Positions 17,712-26,204 are shown, counted from the first letter of the stretch. The stretch: DNA of 35,910 bases from an uncultured Xylophilus sp. (GCA_913776965.1 CAJYQL010000106.1:1-35910); one strand, 5' to 3'. The notes: a model not told the origin generated them from the sequence alone. Program-made: numbers and translations.

Positions 17712-19427
17712 TCAACTAAGCCGCTGCAAGGCCGCCTGCGTGATCCCCGATAACGTCCCCCGCGTCGTGATTACTTCGGGGCTCAGCGGAATGTGGATCA
17801 GCGTGCCCGTCTCTGCCGCCAGTGCCCGCAGCAGCGCCGGCTCGAAGTCCGCAGCCGATTCGACCCGCTCCGCCGCATACCCGTAGGCCCGCGCCAGCGC
17901 GCAGAAGTCCGGGTTGCGCAGCGCCGTCCCGCTGATGCGCTCGGGATAGTCGCGCTCCTGGTGCATGCGGATCGTCCCGAACATGCCGTTGTCCAGCAGC
18001 ACGATGATGCTCTTGCCGCCGTACTGCACCGCGGTCGCCAGCTCCTGCCCGTTCATCAGGAAGTCCCCGTCGCCCGCGATGGTGAACGCCACCCGGCCGG
18101 TGGCGATGCTCGCGGCGATCCCTGCCGGCACGCCGTAGCCCATCGCGCCCGAGGTCGGCGCGAGCTGCGTCTTGTGGCCCTTGGCGATACCGTGGTGGCG
18201 GAAATAGCGGTGGATCCAGCTCGCGAAGTTGCCCGCGCCGTTGGTCAGCACCGCATCGGCGGGCAGGTGCTTCTGCAGCGTCGCGACGATGGCCGGCATG
18301 TCCACCGCACCGGGCTGCGATTCGTCCAGGCCCGGCAGCTTCTGCGGGCGGATGTTGTCCTCATAGTCCGCATGCGCCGCGGCGGTCCAGTCCGCCCACG
18401 GCACCGTCGGCGGCGCGGTCAGCACTTCCAGACTGCGGGCCGCGGCGTCCATCGTCGCGTTGATCGCCAGGTCGGCCAGATAGACGCGGTTGAGCTCCTC
18501 CGCACCGCCGTGGATGTGGACCAGCGTCTGCTTCGGCTTCGGCGCCTCCAGCAGCGTGTAGCCGCCGGTCGTCATCTCGCCCAGGCGCGGGCCGATCGCG
18601 ATCACTAGGTCGCTCTCGCGCACCCGTGCGGCGAGCTTCGGATTGATGCCGATGCCCACGTCGCCGGCGTACTGCGGATGGTGGTTGTCGAAGGTGTCCT
18701 GGAAACGGAAGGCGTTGGCCACCGGCAGTTGCCAGTTCTCGGCGAAGCGCTGCAGCGCCTGGGCCGACTGGGGCGTCCAGCCGCTGCCGCCGGCGATCAC
18801 CAGCGGCTTCTGAGACGCCAGCAGCAGCTCGCGCAGCCGGCGCAGGCTGCCCGGATCGCTCCAGGCCTCGACCGGCTCGACGCGCGGCAGGGGCGCGGCC
18901 TCGACCTCCTCGCGCAGCATGTCCTCGGGCAGTACCAGCACCACCGGGCCCGGCCGTCCGGCCATCGCGGTGGCGAAGGCGCGGGCCACGTATTCGGGGA
19001 TGCGGGCCGCTTCGTCGATGCGCTCCACCCGCTTGGCCATGCCCTTGGTGCTCGGGCCGAAGAAGCTCTGGAAATCGACTTCCTGGAAGGCTTCGCGGTC
19101 CCGGAAGTCGCTGCCCACGTCGCCGACCAGCAGCACCATCGGGGTCGAGTCCTGGAATGCGGTGTGCAGGCCGATCGACGCATTGGTCGCGCCCGGTCCG
19201 CGGGTCACGAAGCAGATGCCCGGCCGGCGCGTCAGCTTGCCGTGCGCCTCGGCCATGAAGGCGGCGCCGCCCTCCTGCCGGCAGACCACGAAGCGGATGC
19301 GGTCCGCATAGGTGTGAAAGCCGTCGAGCACCGCGAGGTAGCTCTCGCCCGGCACCCCGAAGGCGTGGGTCGCGCCCTGGGCCGCGAGGCATTCGACAAG
19401 AAGGTGGCCGGCGAGCTGACGTGTCAT
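17712..19427 (-). CDS. Thiamine-pyrophosphate-dependent enzyme, acetolactate-synthase-like
   Basis: A 571-residue TPP enzyme with the three-domain layout of the acetolactate synthase/benzoylformate decarboxylase family. The cofactor-activating Glu52 lies in CRQEGGAAFMAEAHGK, followed by TRGPGATNA. The TPP-Mg motif starts GDGDFLMNGQELATA at 452 and ends with LLDN. The gene stands alone, with no small regulatory subunit, so it is probably not the biosynthetic IlvB; an oxalyl-CoA, sulfoacetaldehyde or other 2-keto acid role is possible but not shown. The ATG at 19427 was preferred because the frame to 19511 runs into the divergent regulatory region. Divergent from the riboswitch-ribH2 unit. Confidence 0.82.
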   Translation of the reverse strand: MTRQLAGHLLVECLAAQGATHAFGVPGESYLAVLDGFHTYADRIRFVVCRQEGGAAFMAEAHGKLTRRPGICFVTRGPGATNASIGLHTAFQDSTPMVLLVGDVGSDFRDREAFQEVDFQSFFGPSTKGMAKRVERIDEAARIPEYVARAFATAMAGRPGPVVLVLPEDMLREEVEAAPLPRVEPVEAWSDPGSLRRLRELLLASQKPLVIAGGSGWTPQSAQALQRFAENWQLPVANAFRFQDTFDNHHPQYAGDVGIGINPKLAARVRESDLVIAIGPRLGEMTTGGYTLLEAPKPKQTLVHIHGGAEELNRVYLADLAINATMDAAARSLEVLTAPPTVPWADWTAAAHADYEDNIRPQKLPGLDESQPGAVDMPAIVATLQKHLPADAVLTNGAGNFASWIHRYFRHHGIAKGHKTQLAPTSGAMGYGVPAGIAASIATGRVAFTIAGDGDFLMNGQELATAVQYGGKSIIVLLDNGMFGTIRMHQERDYPERISGTALRNPDFCALARAYGYAAERVESAADFEPALLRALAAETGTLIHIPLSPEVITTRGTLSGITQAALQRLS

Positions 19428-19475
19428 ACGCGAATTCCGAATAAGCAGGAGGGCGAGGGGCGAATTATGGGCGCC

Positions 19476-19481
19476 TACAAT
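19476..19481 (+). promoter_or_regulatory. Possible -10 of the ribH2 transcript
   Basis: TACAAT lies about 30 bases before the riboswitch. No convincing -35 precedes it at 16-18 bases, so this is tentative. Confidence 0.3.
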
Positions 19482-19511
19482 CGCGGCGCCCGGCCCCGTG
19501 CCGGGCTCCAA

Positions 19512-19675
19512 GCGTTCTCAGGGCAGGGTGGAAATCCCTACCGGCGGTGATGGCGGGCATGGCCCGCACGAGCCCGCGAGCGCCCGGTGCGGTCCGCCTT
19601 GCGGTGCCGCGGCGGGGTCAGCAGATCTGGTGCGATTCCGGAGCCGACGGTCACAGTCCGGATGCAAGAGAGCGC
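19512..19675 (+). promoter_or_regulatory. FMN riboswitch (RFN element)
   Basis: The conserved RFN blocks appear in order: TCTCAGGGCAGGGTG, then CCCTACCGGCGGT, AGCCCGCGAGC, GTCAGCAGATCTGGTG, GAGCCGACGGTC and AGTCCGGATGCAAGAGAGCG. The closing helix pairs GCGTTCTC (19512-19519) with GAGAGCGC (19668-19675). It senses FMN and controls ribH2. Downstream, GGCACG (19725-19730) can pair with either CGTGCC at 19688-19693 or CGTGCC at 19711-19716, a possible switch, followed by the GCCCTGATTCTGG block seen in other proteobacterial RFN leaders. Confidence 0.95.
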
Positions 19676-19779
19676 GTTCCCACGGCCCGTGCCGACGGTG
19701 CGCCTGCGCGCGTGCCGCCGCGCGGGCACGGCGGTTCGTGCGCCCTGATTCTGGTCCCGCTCCCGTGCGAAGGCATTCC

Positions 19780-20328
19780 ATGAGTCAGTCCCTTTCTTCC
19801 CTTTCTCCTTCGTCCTCTTCCTCGGCCGCTTCCTCGGCTTCCGCACCACTGTCGATCGCCTACGTACAGTCCGGCTGGCACGCCGACATCGTCGGCCAGG
19901 CCCGCACCGCGTTCTTCGCGGAAGCCGGCCGCCAGGGGGTCGATGCATCGTCGATCGAGGTGTTCGACGTGCCCGGCGCCTACGAGATCCCGCTGCACGC
20001 CAAGGCGCTGGCCGAGAGCGGCCGCTACGACGCGATCGCCGCCTGCGGCCTGGTGGTCGACGGCGGCATCTATCGCCACGACTTCGTCGCGACCGCGGTG
20101 ATCGACGGCCTGATGCGGGTGCAGCTCGACACCGGCGTGCCGGTGTTCACCGCCGTGCTCACGCCGCACCATTTCCACGAGCACGGCGAGCACCGCGACT
20201 TCTTCTACCGGCACTTCACCGTCAAGGGCACCGAACTGGCGTCGGCCGTGCTGAAGACGGTGGACAGCCTGCGCCGCGTGCGCGCCCTGCCCCGGCCGGC
20301 CGCGGCCCGCATCGCCCGCGCCGCTTGA
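19780..20328 (+). CDS. ribH2: 6,7-dimethyl-8-ribityllumazine synthase, type II (RibH2)
   Basis: A 182-residue lumazine synthase that condenses ribitylaminouracil with dihydroxybutanone phosphate in riboflavin synthesis. The features fit RibH2 rather than the housekeeping RibH1: Trp33-His34 in VQSGWHADIV, DVPGAYEIPLHAKALA, DGGIYRHDFVATAVIDG with His100, and LTPHHFHEH. RibH2 is known from Brucella and rhizobia as a riboswitch-controlled decamer. A Ser-rich tail of about 20 residues precedes the fold. The ATG at 19780 has an AAGG Shine-Dalgarno sequence and lies 105 bases after the FMN riboswitch. The 132-base gap to dmlR holds nothing that I recognise. Confidence 0.93.
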   Translation: MSQSLSSLSPSSSSSAASSASAPLSIAYVQSGWHADIVGQARTAFFAEAGRQGVDASSIEVFDVPGAYEIPLHAKALAESGRYDAIAACGLVVDGGIYRHDFVATAVIDGLMRVQLDTGVPVFTAVLTPHHFHEHGEHRDFFYRHFTVKGTELASAVLKTVDSLRRVRALPRPAAARIARAA

Positions 20329-20460
20329 GGCGGATCGCCGGCCGCTGCCTGCCGAATAGGCGGCGTGTCGGAAGTCCTGTGCGATCAAGCACTTGCCGCC
20401 GCCCTCCCCGTCGCGGGCACGGGTTATCCCCAGGTTTGTCCCGTGCCGGCGGGGACAAGT

Positions 20461-21387
20461 TCAGGCGCTGGCGACGTGGATGCGCGGCAGCGGTCCGTCG
20501 CGGAACGCGGCAGACAGGAACTCGACGCACACCCGCACCTTCGCCGAATGGGTGAGCCGGGTCGGATAGACCGCCCAGATGTTGGCCTCCTGCCGCCAGG
20601 CCGGCAGCAGCTGTACCAGCCAGCCGTCGGCCAGCATCGGCCCGACGTCCCACAGCGAGCGCAGCACGACGCCGCGGCCGTCGACCGCCCACTGCACCGC
20701 GATCTCGCCGTTGTTGCCCGACAGCGGGCCGGTGACCTTGACCGTCTGTTCCTCCATGCCGGCGCGCAGCGTCCAGACGCCGAAGGACTGGTCGCGCTCC
20801 TTGATCACCAGGCAGTCGTGGCCCGCGAGGTCCTGCGGGCTGCGGGGCGGACTGCGCCGGGCCAGGTACGACGGCGCGGCGCACAGCACCCTGTGGTTCG
20901 ACGCCAGCCGCCGCGCGATCAGGTGCGGCGCGATCTCGTCGCCGATGCGCACGTCGAGGTCGAAGCCCTCGGCCGCCACGTCCACCAGCCGGTCGAACAC
21001 CTCCAGCCGGATCTTCAGGCCCGGGTAAGCCACCGACAGCTGCGACAGCAGCGGCGCGACCACGTTGCGTCCGAAACCGAAGCTGCTGCTGATCCGCAGG
21101 GCGCCGCGCGGTACGTGGCGGGTGGCGCTCACCTCCTGCATCAGGTGGTCCACGTCGTCGAGGATGCGCTCGGCCCAGTGGAACACCCGCTCGCCCTCCT
21201 CCGTCACGCTGACCCGCCGGGTGGTCCGGTGCAGCAGCCGCACGCCCAGGTCGTCCTCGAGCAGCCGGATGCGCTTGCTCACGTACGCGGGCGACACGCC
21301 CAGTTCCTCCGCCGCCGCGGCGAAGCCGGACTTGCGCGCGACGACGGTGAAGACCCGCAGGTCCTCGTTAGCGGGTGCTTTGCGCAC
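20461..21387 (-). CDS. dmlR: LysR family transcriptional regulator, DmlR-like
   Basis: A 308-residue LysR-type regulator. The helix-turn-helix at about 8-66 contains SGFAAAAEELGVSPAYVSKRIRLLEDDLGVRLLHRTTRRVSVTE (split over its elements), close to E. coli DmlR. The effector domain follows from about 90, with FDLDVRIGDEIAPHLIARRL. In E. coli DmlR activates dmlA in response to D-malate; the divergent neighbour here is a dmlA/tartrate dehydrogenase gene, which supports the name. The start is GTG at 21387, with no clear Shine-Dalgarno sequence; no better start was found in frame. Confidence 0.87.
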   Translation of the reverse strand: MRKAPANEDLRVFTVVARKSGFAAAAEELGVSPAYVSKRIRLLEDDLGVRLLHRTTRRVSVTEEGERVFHWAERILDDVDHLMQEVSATRHVPRGALRISSSFGFGRNVVAPLLSQLSVAYPGLKIRLEVFDRLVDVAAEGFDLDVRIGDEIAPHLIARRLASNHRVLCAAPSYLARRSPPRSPQDLAGHDCLVIKERDQSFGVWTLRAGMEEQTVKVTGPLSGNNGEIAVQWAVDGRGVVLRSLWDVGPMLADGWLVQLLPAWRQEANIWAVYPTRLTHSAKVRVCVEFLSAAFRDGPLPRIHVASA

Positions 21388-21392
21388 GATCT

Positions 21393-21435
21393 GTGAAGAA
21401 AGCGTTCACGGTGCGCGGGATTGTATGGATTCCAT
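21393..21435. promoter_or_regulatory. Candidate LysR-type sites between dmlR and dmlA
   Basis: GTGAA-N7-TTCAC (21393-21409) and ATGGA-T-TCCAT (21425-21435) are perfect inverted repeats in the 94-base divergent gap. Either could bind the DmlR-like regulator. Neither is a strict T-N11-A site, so this is inference. Confidence 0.35.
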
Positions 21436-21481
21436 GCACGACGAGAATCGCGTCCTACCCTCTCGACACAAAGGAAGACAG

Positions 21482-22579
21482 ATGTCCGGTTCGTACAAGG
21501 TCGCCGTCCTCGCCGGGGACGGCATCGGCAAGGAAGTGATGCCCGAGGGCCTGCGGGTGCTGCAGGCCGCCAACGAGCGTTTCGGCCTAGGCGTGGAATT
21601 CACGCATTTCGAATGGGCCAGCTGCGACTACTACGCCGCGCACGGCCAGATGATGCCAGACGACTGGAAGACGCAGCTCTCGGGCTTCGACGCGATCCTG
21701 TTCGGCGCGGTCGGCTGGCCCGCCACGGTGCCCGACCACGTCTCGCTGTGGGGTTCGCTGCTGAAGTTCCGCCGCGAGTTCGACCAGTACATCAACCTGC
21801 GCCCGGTCCGCCTGTTCGACGGCGTGCCCTGCCCGCTGGCTGGCCGCAAGCCGGGCGACATCGACTACTTCGTGGTGCGCGAGAACACCGAGGGCGAATA
21901 CACCTCGCTCGGCGGCGTGATGTACGAAGGCACCGACCGCGAGATCGTGATCCAGGAATCGGTCTACTCGCGCAAGGGCGCCGAGCGGCTGCTGAAGTTC
22001 GCGTTCGACCTGGCGCAGAGCCGGCCGAAAAAGCATGTGACGCTGGCCACCAAGAGCAACGGCATCGCGATCAGCATGCCGTGGTGGGACAAGCGCGCGG
22101 AAGAAGTCGCGCAGCAGTACCCGGACGTGGCGCTGGACAAGCAGCACATCGACATCCTGACCGCGCGCTTCGTGCTGCAGCCGGGCCGCTTCGACGTGGT
22201 CGCCGCCACCAACCTGTTCGGCGACATCCTGTCGGACCTGGGCCCCGCCACCACCGGCACGATCGGCCTGGCGCCCTCGGCCAACCTCAATCCGGAGCGC
22301 GATTTCCCGAGCCTGTTCGAGCCGGTGCACGGCTCGGCGCCCGACATCTACGGCAAGAACATCGCCAACCCGATCGCGATGATCTGGTCGGGCGCGCTAA
22401 TGCTGGACTTCCTGACCCGCAGCGAAGGCGCCGGGCGCGCGGCGCACGACGCGATCGTCGCCGCGATCGAGGACGTGCTGCGTGCAGGCCCGCACACGCC
22501 CGATCTGGGCGGCACGGCCAACACTACCGAGATCGGCGAGGCGATCGCAGCGCGGCTGCTGCAGCAGCCGCAGGCCTGA
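21482..22579 (+). CDS. dmlA: Tartrate dehydrogenase/decarboxylase or D-malate dehydrogenase
   Basis: A 365-residue enzyme of the isocitrate/isopropylmalate dehydrogenase family. Visible motifs are AGDGIGKEVMPEGLRVL, FVVRENTEGEYTSLGG, TKSNGIAISMPWWDKR, DVVAATNLFGDILSDLG and EPVHGSAPDIYGKNIANP. The WDKR and NTEGEY contexts fit the TtuC/DmlA branch, which oxidises D-malate to pyruvate or acts on tartrate, rather than LeuB. NAD and a divalent metal are expected cofactors. The ATG at 21482 follows AAGGAAGA. The divergent DmlR-like gene is the probable activator. Confidence 0.92.
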   Translation: MSGSYKVAVLAGDGIGKEVMPEGLRVLQAANERFGLGVEFTHFEWASCDYYAAHGQMMPDDWKTQLSGFDAILFGAVGWPATVPDHVSLWGSLLKFRREFDQYINLRPVRLFDGVPCPLAGRKPGDIDYFVVRENTEGEYTSLGGVMYEGTDREIVIQESVYSRKGAERLLKFAFDLAQSRPKKHVTLATKSNGIAISMPWWDKRAEEVAQQYPDVALDKQHIDILTARFVLQPGRFDVVAATNLFGDILSDLGPATTGTIGLAPSANLNPERDFPSLFEPVHGSAPDIYGKNIANPIAMIWSGALMLDFLTRSEGAGRAAHDAIVAAIEDVLRAGPHTPDLGGTANTTEIGEAIAARLLQQPQA

Positions 22580-22596
22580 CCGGCGGCGACCGCCGG
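22580..22596. terminator. Hairpin directly after dmlA
   Basis: CCGGCGG-CGA-CCGCCGG begins on the base after the dmlA stop codon. It is a perfect 7-bp stem without a T-run. It lies between convergent dmlA and the 2H phosphoesterase gene. Confidence 0.4.
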
Positions 22597-22630
22597 CACT
22601 GCGGAACCGCCTCTGCGGCAGCCCGGCGTC

Positions 22631-23206
22631 TCAGCGTGCCGATCCGCCGAACGGGCAGGCGGCGACCAGCCGCCACGGCCCGCCGAGGTAGTGCCAGACC
22701 TGCACCCCCACGGCGCCGATCGGATGCGGCACGAAGTCGTGTTCCAGGGTCTTCAGCAGCTGCCGCGCCTGGGCCGGCGGCACCTTGTTCTGCACTGTGA
22801 CGTGCAACCGGCCATGCCACCGGCTGTCCTGCCGGCCGAGCAGGGACGCCCAACGGTCGGCGAGCGTCCTGCGCAGCTGCGTGGCGTCCGGCGACGTGAG
22901 GCCGTAGGCGACGCCTCCGCCCAGGAACAGCAACCGGTCCACGGCGAGGTCGAAGGCGGGGATCGCGGCGGCGAGCGCGCGCACATCGTGCACCACCCGG
23001 TCCTCCGCCTCCATCGGCAGCGCATGGAACAGGGTGATGTGCGCATCGAGCCAGTTGCGCTCCGGCGGAAAGTGCGCCCGGCGCATTGCAGTGAAACGGG
23101 CCGCGGCCTCGGAGTCCATCGCCAGGGTGACGATCAGGGCGGTCGGCGGCGTGGCGGAGCGATCGTCGCGCTGCGAAGGGGGTTCGGCAGGATTTGGCAG
23201 AGGCAT
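22631..23206 (-). CDS. 2H phosphoesterase superfamily protein (2'-5' RNA ligase family)
   Basis: A 191-residue protein with the two HxTx motifs that define the 2H family: HITLFHALP at about 56 and HVTVQNKV about 80 residues later. These histidines act on 2',3'-cyclic phosphate ends or 2'-5' links in RNA. The N-terminal 20 residues are Pro-rich and disordered. The biological substrate is unknown; LigT/ThpR-type RNA ligase activity is only one option. The ATG at 23206 was chosen. The EamA gene lies 87 bases upstream on the same strand, so the two may share a transcript. Confidence 0.82.
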   Translation of the reverse strand: MPLPNPAEPPSQRDDRSATPPTALIVTLAMDSEAAARFTAMRRAHFPPERNWLDAHITLFHALPMEAEDRVVHDVRALAAAIPAFDLAVDRLLFLGGGVAYGLTSPDATQLRRTLADRWASLLGRQDSRWHGRLHVTVQNKVPPAQARQLLKTLEHDFVPHPIGAVGVQVWHYLGGPWRLVAACPFGGSAR

Positions 23207-23293
23207 GGCTGCACAGCCTCAGGCGCCCCTCGCGCCACGGCATTCGGACAGGTGCGCCTGCCCGCGTCGGACCGGTGCTCCCGGCGGTGCCGC

Positions 23294-24235
23294 TCAGGCC
23301 GCGGGCGGCGTGGCCGGCACCCGGTGGGCGCGGGCGCACCACCACACGCCGCCGATCAGGCAGACGATCGCCAGCGCCTCGCGCACGGACGGCCAGCGCT
23401 GCTCCCAGGCGAAGCCGTACAGCAGCGCGAACAGGGTTTCGAAGACGATCATCTGCCCGGTGAGCGTCAGCGGCAGCAGCCGGCTCGCGCGGTTCCACAG
23501 GCCGTTGCCGACGACCGACGCCAGCACCGCGACCGTGGCGGCGACCGCCCAGAAGCGCAGCCAGTCCGCCGATCCGTGCGACCCGGAGGTCGGCGCGAAG
23601 GCCGGGACCGCCAGCACCACCGCGCAGGCGCCGGTGACCACCCCGGTCAGCAGCGACCAGTCGTGGGCCGAGATATCGGGCCGGCGCGCGAGCCACCGGC
23701 TGTTGACGACCGAATACGCGGCCCACGAGGCCATCGCCGCGAAGGCGCACAACAGGCCGGCCATGCGCCGGGTGCGGTCGGCGGCGTCACCGCCCATGGC
23801 CAGCGCTTCGGCCCCGACGAGCCCGACACCAGCCACGCACAGGGCGAGCGGGCCGGCCAGTGCACGCAGCTGCAGCGCGCCCGCTTCGCGCGTGCCGACG
23901 AGGGTCACCGCCACCGGCAGCAACCCGATGATCAGCGATGCGGCCGCCCCGCCGGCCCACCGCACCGCGAGGGCCAGCAGCACGTAGTAGACGATGTTGC
24001 CGAGCAGGCTCAGCCGCACCAGCGCCCACCATTCCGCCCGGCCGACCGCGGCGGTGGCCGCCGGCCAGCGGGGCGCAAGCAGCAGCACCGCCACCGCGCC
24101 GTAGACGAGGTAGCGGCCCGCTGCGAGCTGCAGCGCGCCGAAGTCGCCCGCCACCTGCGGCGCGAGAAAGACCAGCCCCCACAGGGCGCCGGCTGCCGCA
24201 CCGCAGGCGATGCCCCGCGAAAGTCGTGTGTCCAT
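23294..24235 (-). CDS. EamA/DMT family transporter
   Basis: A 313-residue membrane protein with about ten helices in two repeats, as in the drug/metabolite transporter superfamily. The first repeat starts GALWGLVFLAPQVAG and the second has MASWAAYSVVNSRWLARRP; a short basic C-terminus follows. Such proteins often export amino acids or small metabolites; the substrate cannot be read. The ATG at 24235 was preferred to the GTG at 24271. It is divergent from the TetR gene; the operator at 24307-24322 is 71 bases from its start, so co-regulation is possible. Confidence 0.83.
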   Translation of the reverse strand: MDTRLSRGIACGAAAGALWGLVFLAPQVAGDFGALQLAAGRYLVYGAVAVLLLAPRWPAATAAVGRAEWWALVRLSLLGNIVYYVLLALAVRWAGGAAASLIIGLLPVAVTLVGTREAGALQLRALAGPLALCVAGVGLVGAEALAMGGDAADRTRRMAGLLCAFAAMASWAAYSVVNSRWLARRPDISAHDWSLLTGVVTGACAVVLAVPAFAPTSGSHGSADWLRFWAVAATVAVLASVVGNGLWNRASRLLPLTLTGQMIVFETLFALLYGFAWEQRWPSVREALAIVCLIGGVWWCARAHRVPATPPAA

Positions 24236-24306
24236 CGGATCGTTGCCTGAAAACGGCGCGCAGCATCGCACAGCCTAGACTCGGGCCGTACCGCCGACCT
24301 GCGCGA

Positions 24307-24322
24307 TTCACCAAAGAGTTAA
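24307..24322 (+). promoter_or_regulatory. TetR-regulon operator, site A (autoregulatory)
   Basis: TTCAC-CAAAGA-GTTAA fits the shared consensus TTMAC-N6-GTTAA. It ends two bases before the TetR ATG and overlaps the AAAGAG Shine-Dalgarno sequence. The other sites are at 25033-25048, 32288-32303 and 32403-32419. Confidence 0.65.
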
Positions 24323-24324
24323 CA

Positions 24325-24981
24325 ATGGCCATGGCCCGAACCGACGACGCCCCCTCCGCTCCGCGCTCCCGCGATGCCGACCGGTCCCAGCAGGCGATCC
24401 TGGATGCGGCCGCGGCCGAGTTCGCGCAGCACGGCCTGGCGGGCGCCCGGGTGGACCGCATCGCCGAACTCGCGGGCCTGAACAAGCGGCTGATCTACTA
24501 CTACTTCGGCAGCAAGGACGACCTGTTCCTGGCGGTGCTGGAGGCTGCCTACGCCCGCATCCGCGCGGCCGAGCAGGCGCTGCACCTGGAGGACATGCCG
24601 CCGGCCCAGGCGCTGCAGCGGCTCACCGAATTCACCTGGGACTACTACATCGCCCATCCGGAATTCCTGACCTTCCTCAACAGCGAGAACCTGCACCAGG
24701 GCCGGCACCTGGCGCAGTCGCGCAAGGCGCAGGCGGTCAATTCGCCGCTGGTGGAAACGCTGGGCGCGATCCTGGAGCGGGGCCGGCAGGACGGCAGCTT
24801 CCGCGGCGGCATCGACCCGGTGCAGCTCTACATGTCGATCGCCGGCATGGCGTACTTCTACCTGTCCAACCGGTTCACCCTGTCGGCAATCTTCGGCCGC
24901 GACCTGATGACGCCCAAGGCGCGCCACGAACGGCTGCAGCACATCAGCGACGTGGTGCTCGGGTATGCCCTGAGGAACTGA
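24325..24981 (+). CDS. TetR/AcrR family transcriptional regulator
   Basis: A 218-residue TetR-type repressor. The DNA-binding domain at about 20-66 has QQAILDAAAAEFAQHGLAGARVDRIAELAGLNKRLIYYYFGSKDDLF (motif split). The all-helical ligand domain follows, with MAYFYLSNRFTLSAIFGRDLM near the end, as in RutR-like members. The ATG at 24325 was preferred; an ATG at 24331 is possible. Its own promoter region and the promoters of the Bug gene downstream and the distant six-gene operon carry the same inverted repeat, so it very likely controls all three. The ligand is unknown, probably the pathway substrate or an intermediate. Confidence 0.88.
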   Translation: MAMARTDDAPSAPRSRDADRSQQAILDAAAAEFAQHGLAGARVDRIAELAGLNKRLIYYYFGSKDDLFLAVLEAAYARIRAAEQALHLEDMPPAQALQRLTEFTWDYYIAHPEFLTFLNSENLHQGRHLAQSRKAQAVNSPLVETLGAILERGRQDGSFRGGIDPVQLYMSIAGMAYFYLSNRFTLSAIFGRDLMTPKARHERLQHISDVVLGYALRN

Positions 24982-24994
24982 GCCGCCGGCCCGG

Positions 24995-25048
24995 TTGACG
25001 CTGCGGCACGCCGTTTCCTAGAATAGCTTCAATTAACCATTGAGTTAA
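24995..25048 (+). promoter_or_regulatory. Promoter with TetR-regulon operator, site B
   Basis: TTGACG (24995-25000), 18 bases, TAGAAT (25019-25024). The operator TTAAC-CATTGA-GTTAA (25033-25048) starts 9 bases after the -10, over the expected start point, and would block the Bug gene. Confidence 0.72.
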
Positions 25049-25087
25049 TAGCCGGCGCACCCTGCGCCGCCACCAGGAGACACCAAC

Positions 25088-26101
25088 ATGCCGCTGCAGA
25101 CACCCCGCCTGCCCCTTTCGCCCCCCCGCCGCGCGCTCGGCGCGGTCGCCTGCGCCGCCCTGCTGGCCGCGCTGCCCGGCGCCGCCGCCTGGGCCCAGGC
25201 GCCCTACCCGAACAAGCCGATCCGGGTGATCGTGCCCTTCAGCGCCGGCAGCACCACGGACATCATCGCCCGCGCGATCACCGACAAGATGGGGCAGAGC
25301 ATGGGCCAGACGCTGGTGGTGGACAACCGCGGCGGCGCGAGCGGCACGATCGGCGCTGCGGCGGTCGCGAGCGCCGCGCCCGACGGCTACACGATCATGA
25401 TCCAGTCGTCGTCGCACACGGTGAATCCGTCGACCTTCGCCAAGCTGCCGTACGACACGCTGCGCGATTTCGCCGGCATCACGCCGATCGCCTCGCTGCC
25501 CAACGTGCTGGTGATGGCGCCGTCGAAGAACATCAAGACCCTGCCCGCGCTGCTGGCCGCCGCCCGCGCCAAGCCGGGCAGCCTGAACTTCGCGTCCGCC
25601 GGCCAGGGTAGCGCGACCCACCTGAACGCCGAGAAGTTCAAGATGGCCGCGAAGATCGACGCGACCAACATCCCGTTCAAGGGATCGGCCGAGGCAGTCA
25701 ACGAAGTGCTGGCGGGCCGCGTGGACTACTACTTCTCGCCGCTCGCCCCGGTCGCCGGCCAGATCAAGGACGGCCAGCTGGTCGCGCTGGCGGTCGGCTC
25801 GCCCAAGCGCTCGGCCGCCCTGCCCGACGTGCCCACCACCGCCGAGGCCGGCGTGCCGGGCTCGGAATTCAACTTCTGGATCGGCATGATGGCTCCGGCC
25901 AAGACGCCGCGCCAGATCGTCAACCGGCTGCACGACGAAGTGGTCAAGGCGCTCGCCACGCCCGAGGTGAAGCAGCGTTTCGCCAACCTGGGCGCCGATG
26001 CCTGGACGCTGTCGCCGGAGCAGTTTGATGCCTATATCAAAGACGAGACGCAGAGCAATGCGCAGCTGGTGAAGGCGGCCGGGCTGGCGCAGCAGCAGTA
26101 A
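25088..26101 (+). CDS. Bug-family tripartite tricarboxylate transporter substrate-binding protein
   Basis: A 337-residue Bug protein. The signal peptide has an Ala-rich core ending in AAWAQAPYPNKPI. The ligand-loop signature IVPFSAGSTTDIIARAI follows, then SAAPDGYTIMIQSSSHTVNP and DVPTTAEAGVPGSEF. The protein should be periplasmic and bind an organic acid. There is no TctA/TctB permease nearby. The ATG at 25088 lies behind CAGGAGA. It is expressed from its own promoter with a TetR operator and ends in a strong terminator, so it is a single-gene unit of the regulon shared with the 26205-32217 operon. Confidence 0.9.
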   Translation: MPLQTPRLPLSPPRRALGAVACAALLAALPGAAAWAQAPYPNKPIRVIVPFSAGSTTDIIARAITDKMGQSMGQTLVVDNRGGASGTIGAAAVASAAPDGYTIMIQSSSHTVNPSTFAKLPYDTLRDFAGITPIASLPNVLVMAPSKNIKTLPALLAAARAKPGSLNFASAGQGSATHLNAEKFKMAAKIDATNIPFKGSAEAVNEVLAGRVDYYFSPLAPVAGQIKDGQLVALAVGSPKRSAALPDVPTTAEAGVPGSEFNFWIGMMAPAKTPRQIVNRLHDEVVKALATPEVKQRFANLGADAWTLSPEQFDAYIKDETQSNAQLVKAAGLAQQQ

Positions 26102-26120
26102 ACGCAGGCCCCCCTACGAC

Positions 26121-26157
26121 ACCGCCCCGGACCGCCAACGCGGCCGGGGCGGTTTCT
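26121..26157 (+). terminator. Intrinsic terminator after the Bug gene
   Basis: ACCGCCCCGG (26121-26130) and CCGGGGCGGT (26144-26153) form a perfect 10-bp stem with a 13-base loop, followed by a T-rich run. It separates the plus-strand Bug gene from the convergent minus-strand operon. Confidence 0.88.
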
Positions 26158-26204
26158 TTTTCCAGTGCACCATCGGCCGCACGGGGCGGCCGGGGACACC
26201 GGCG

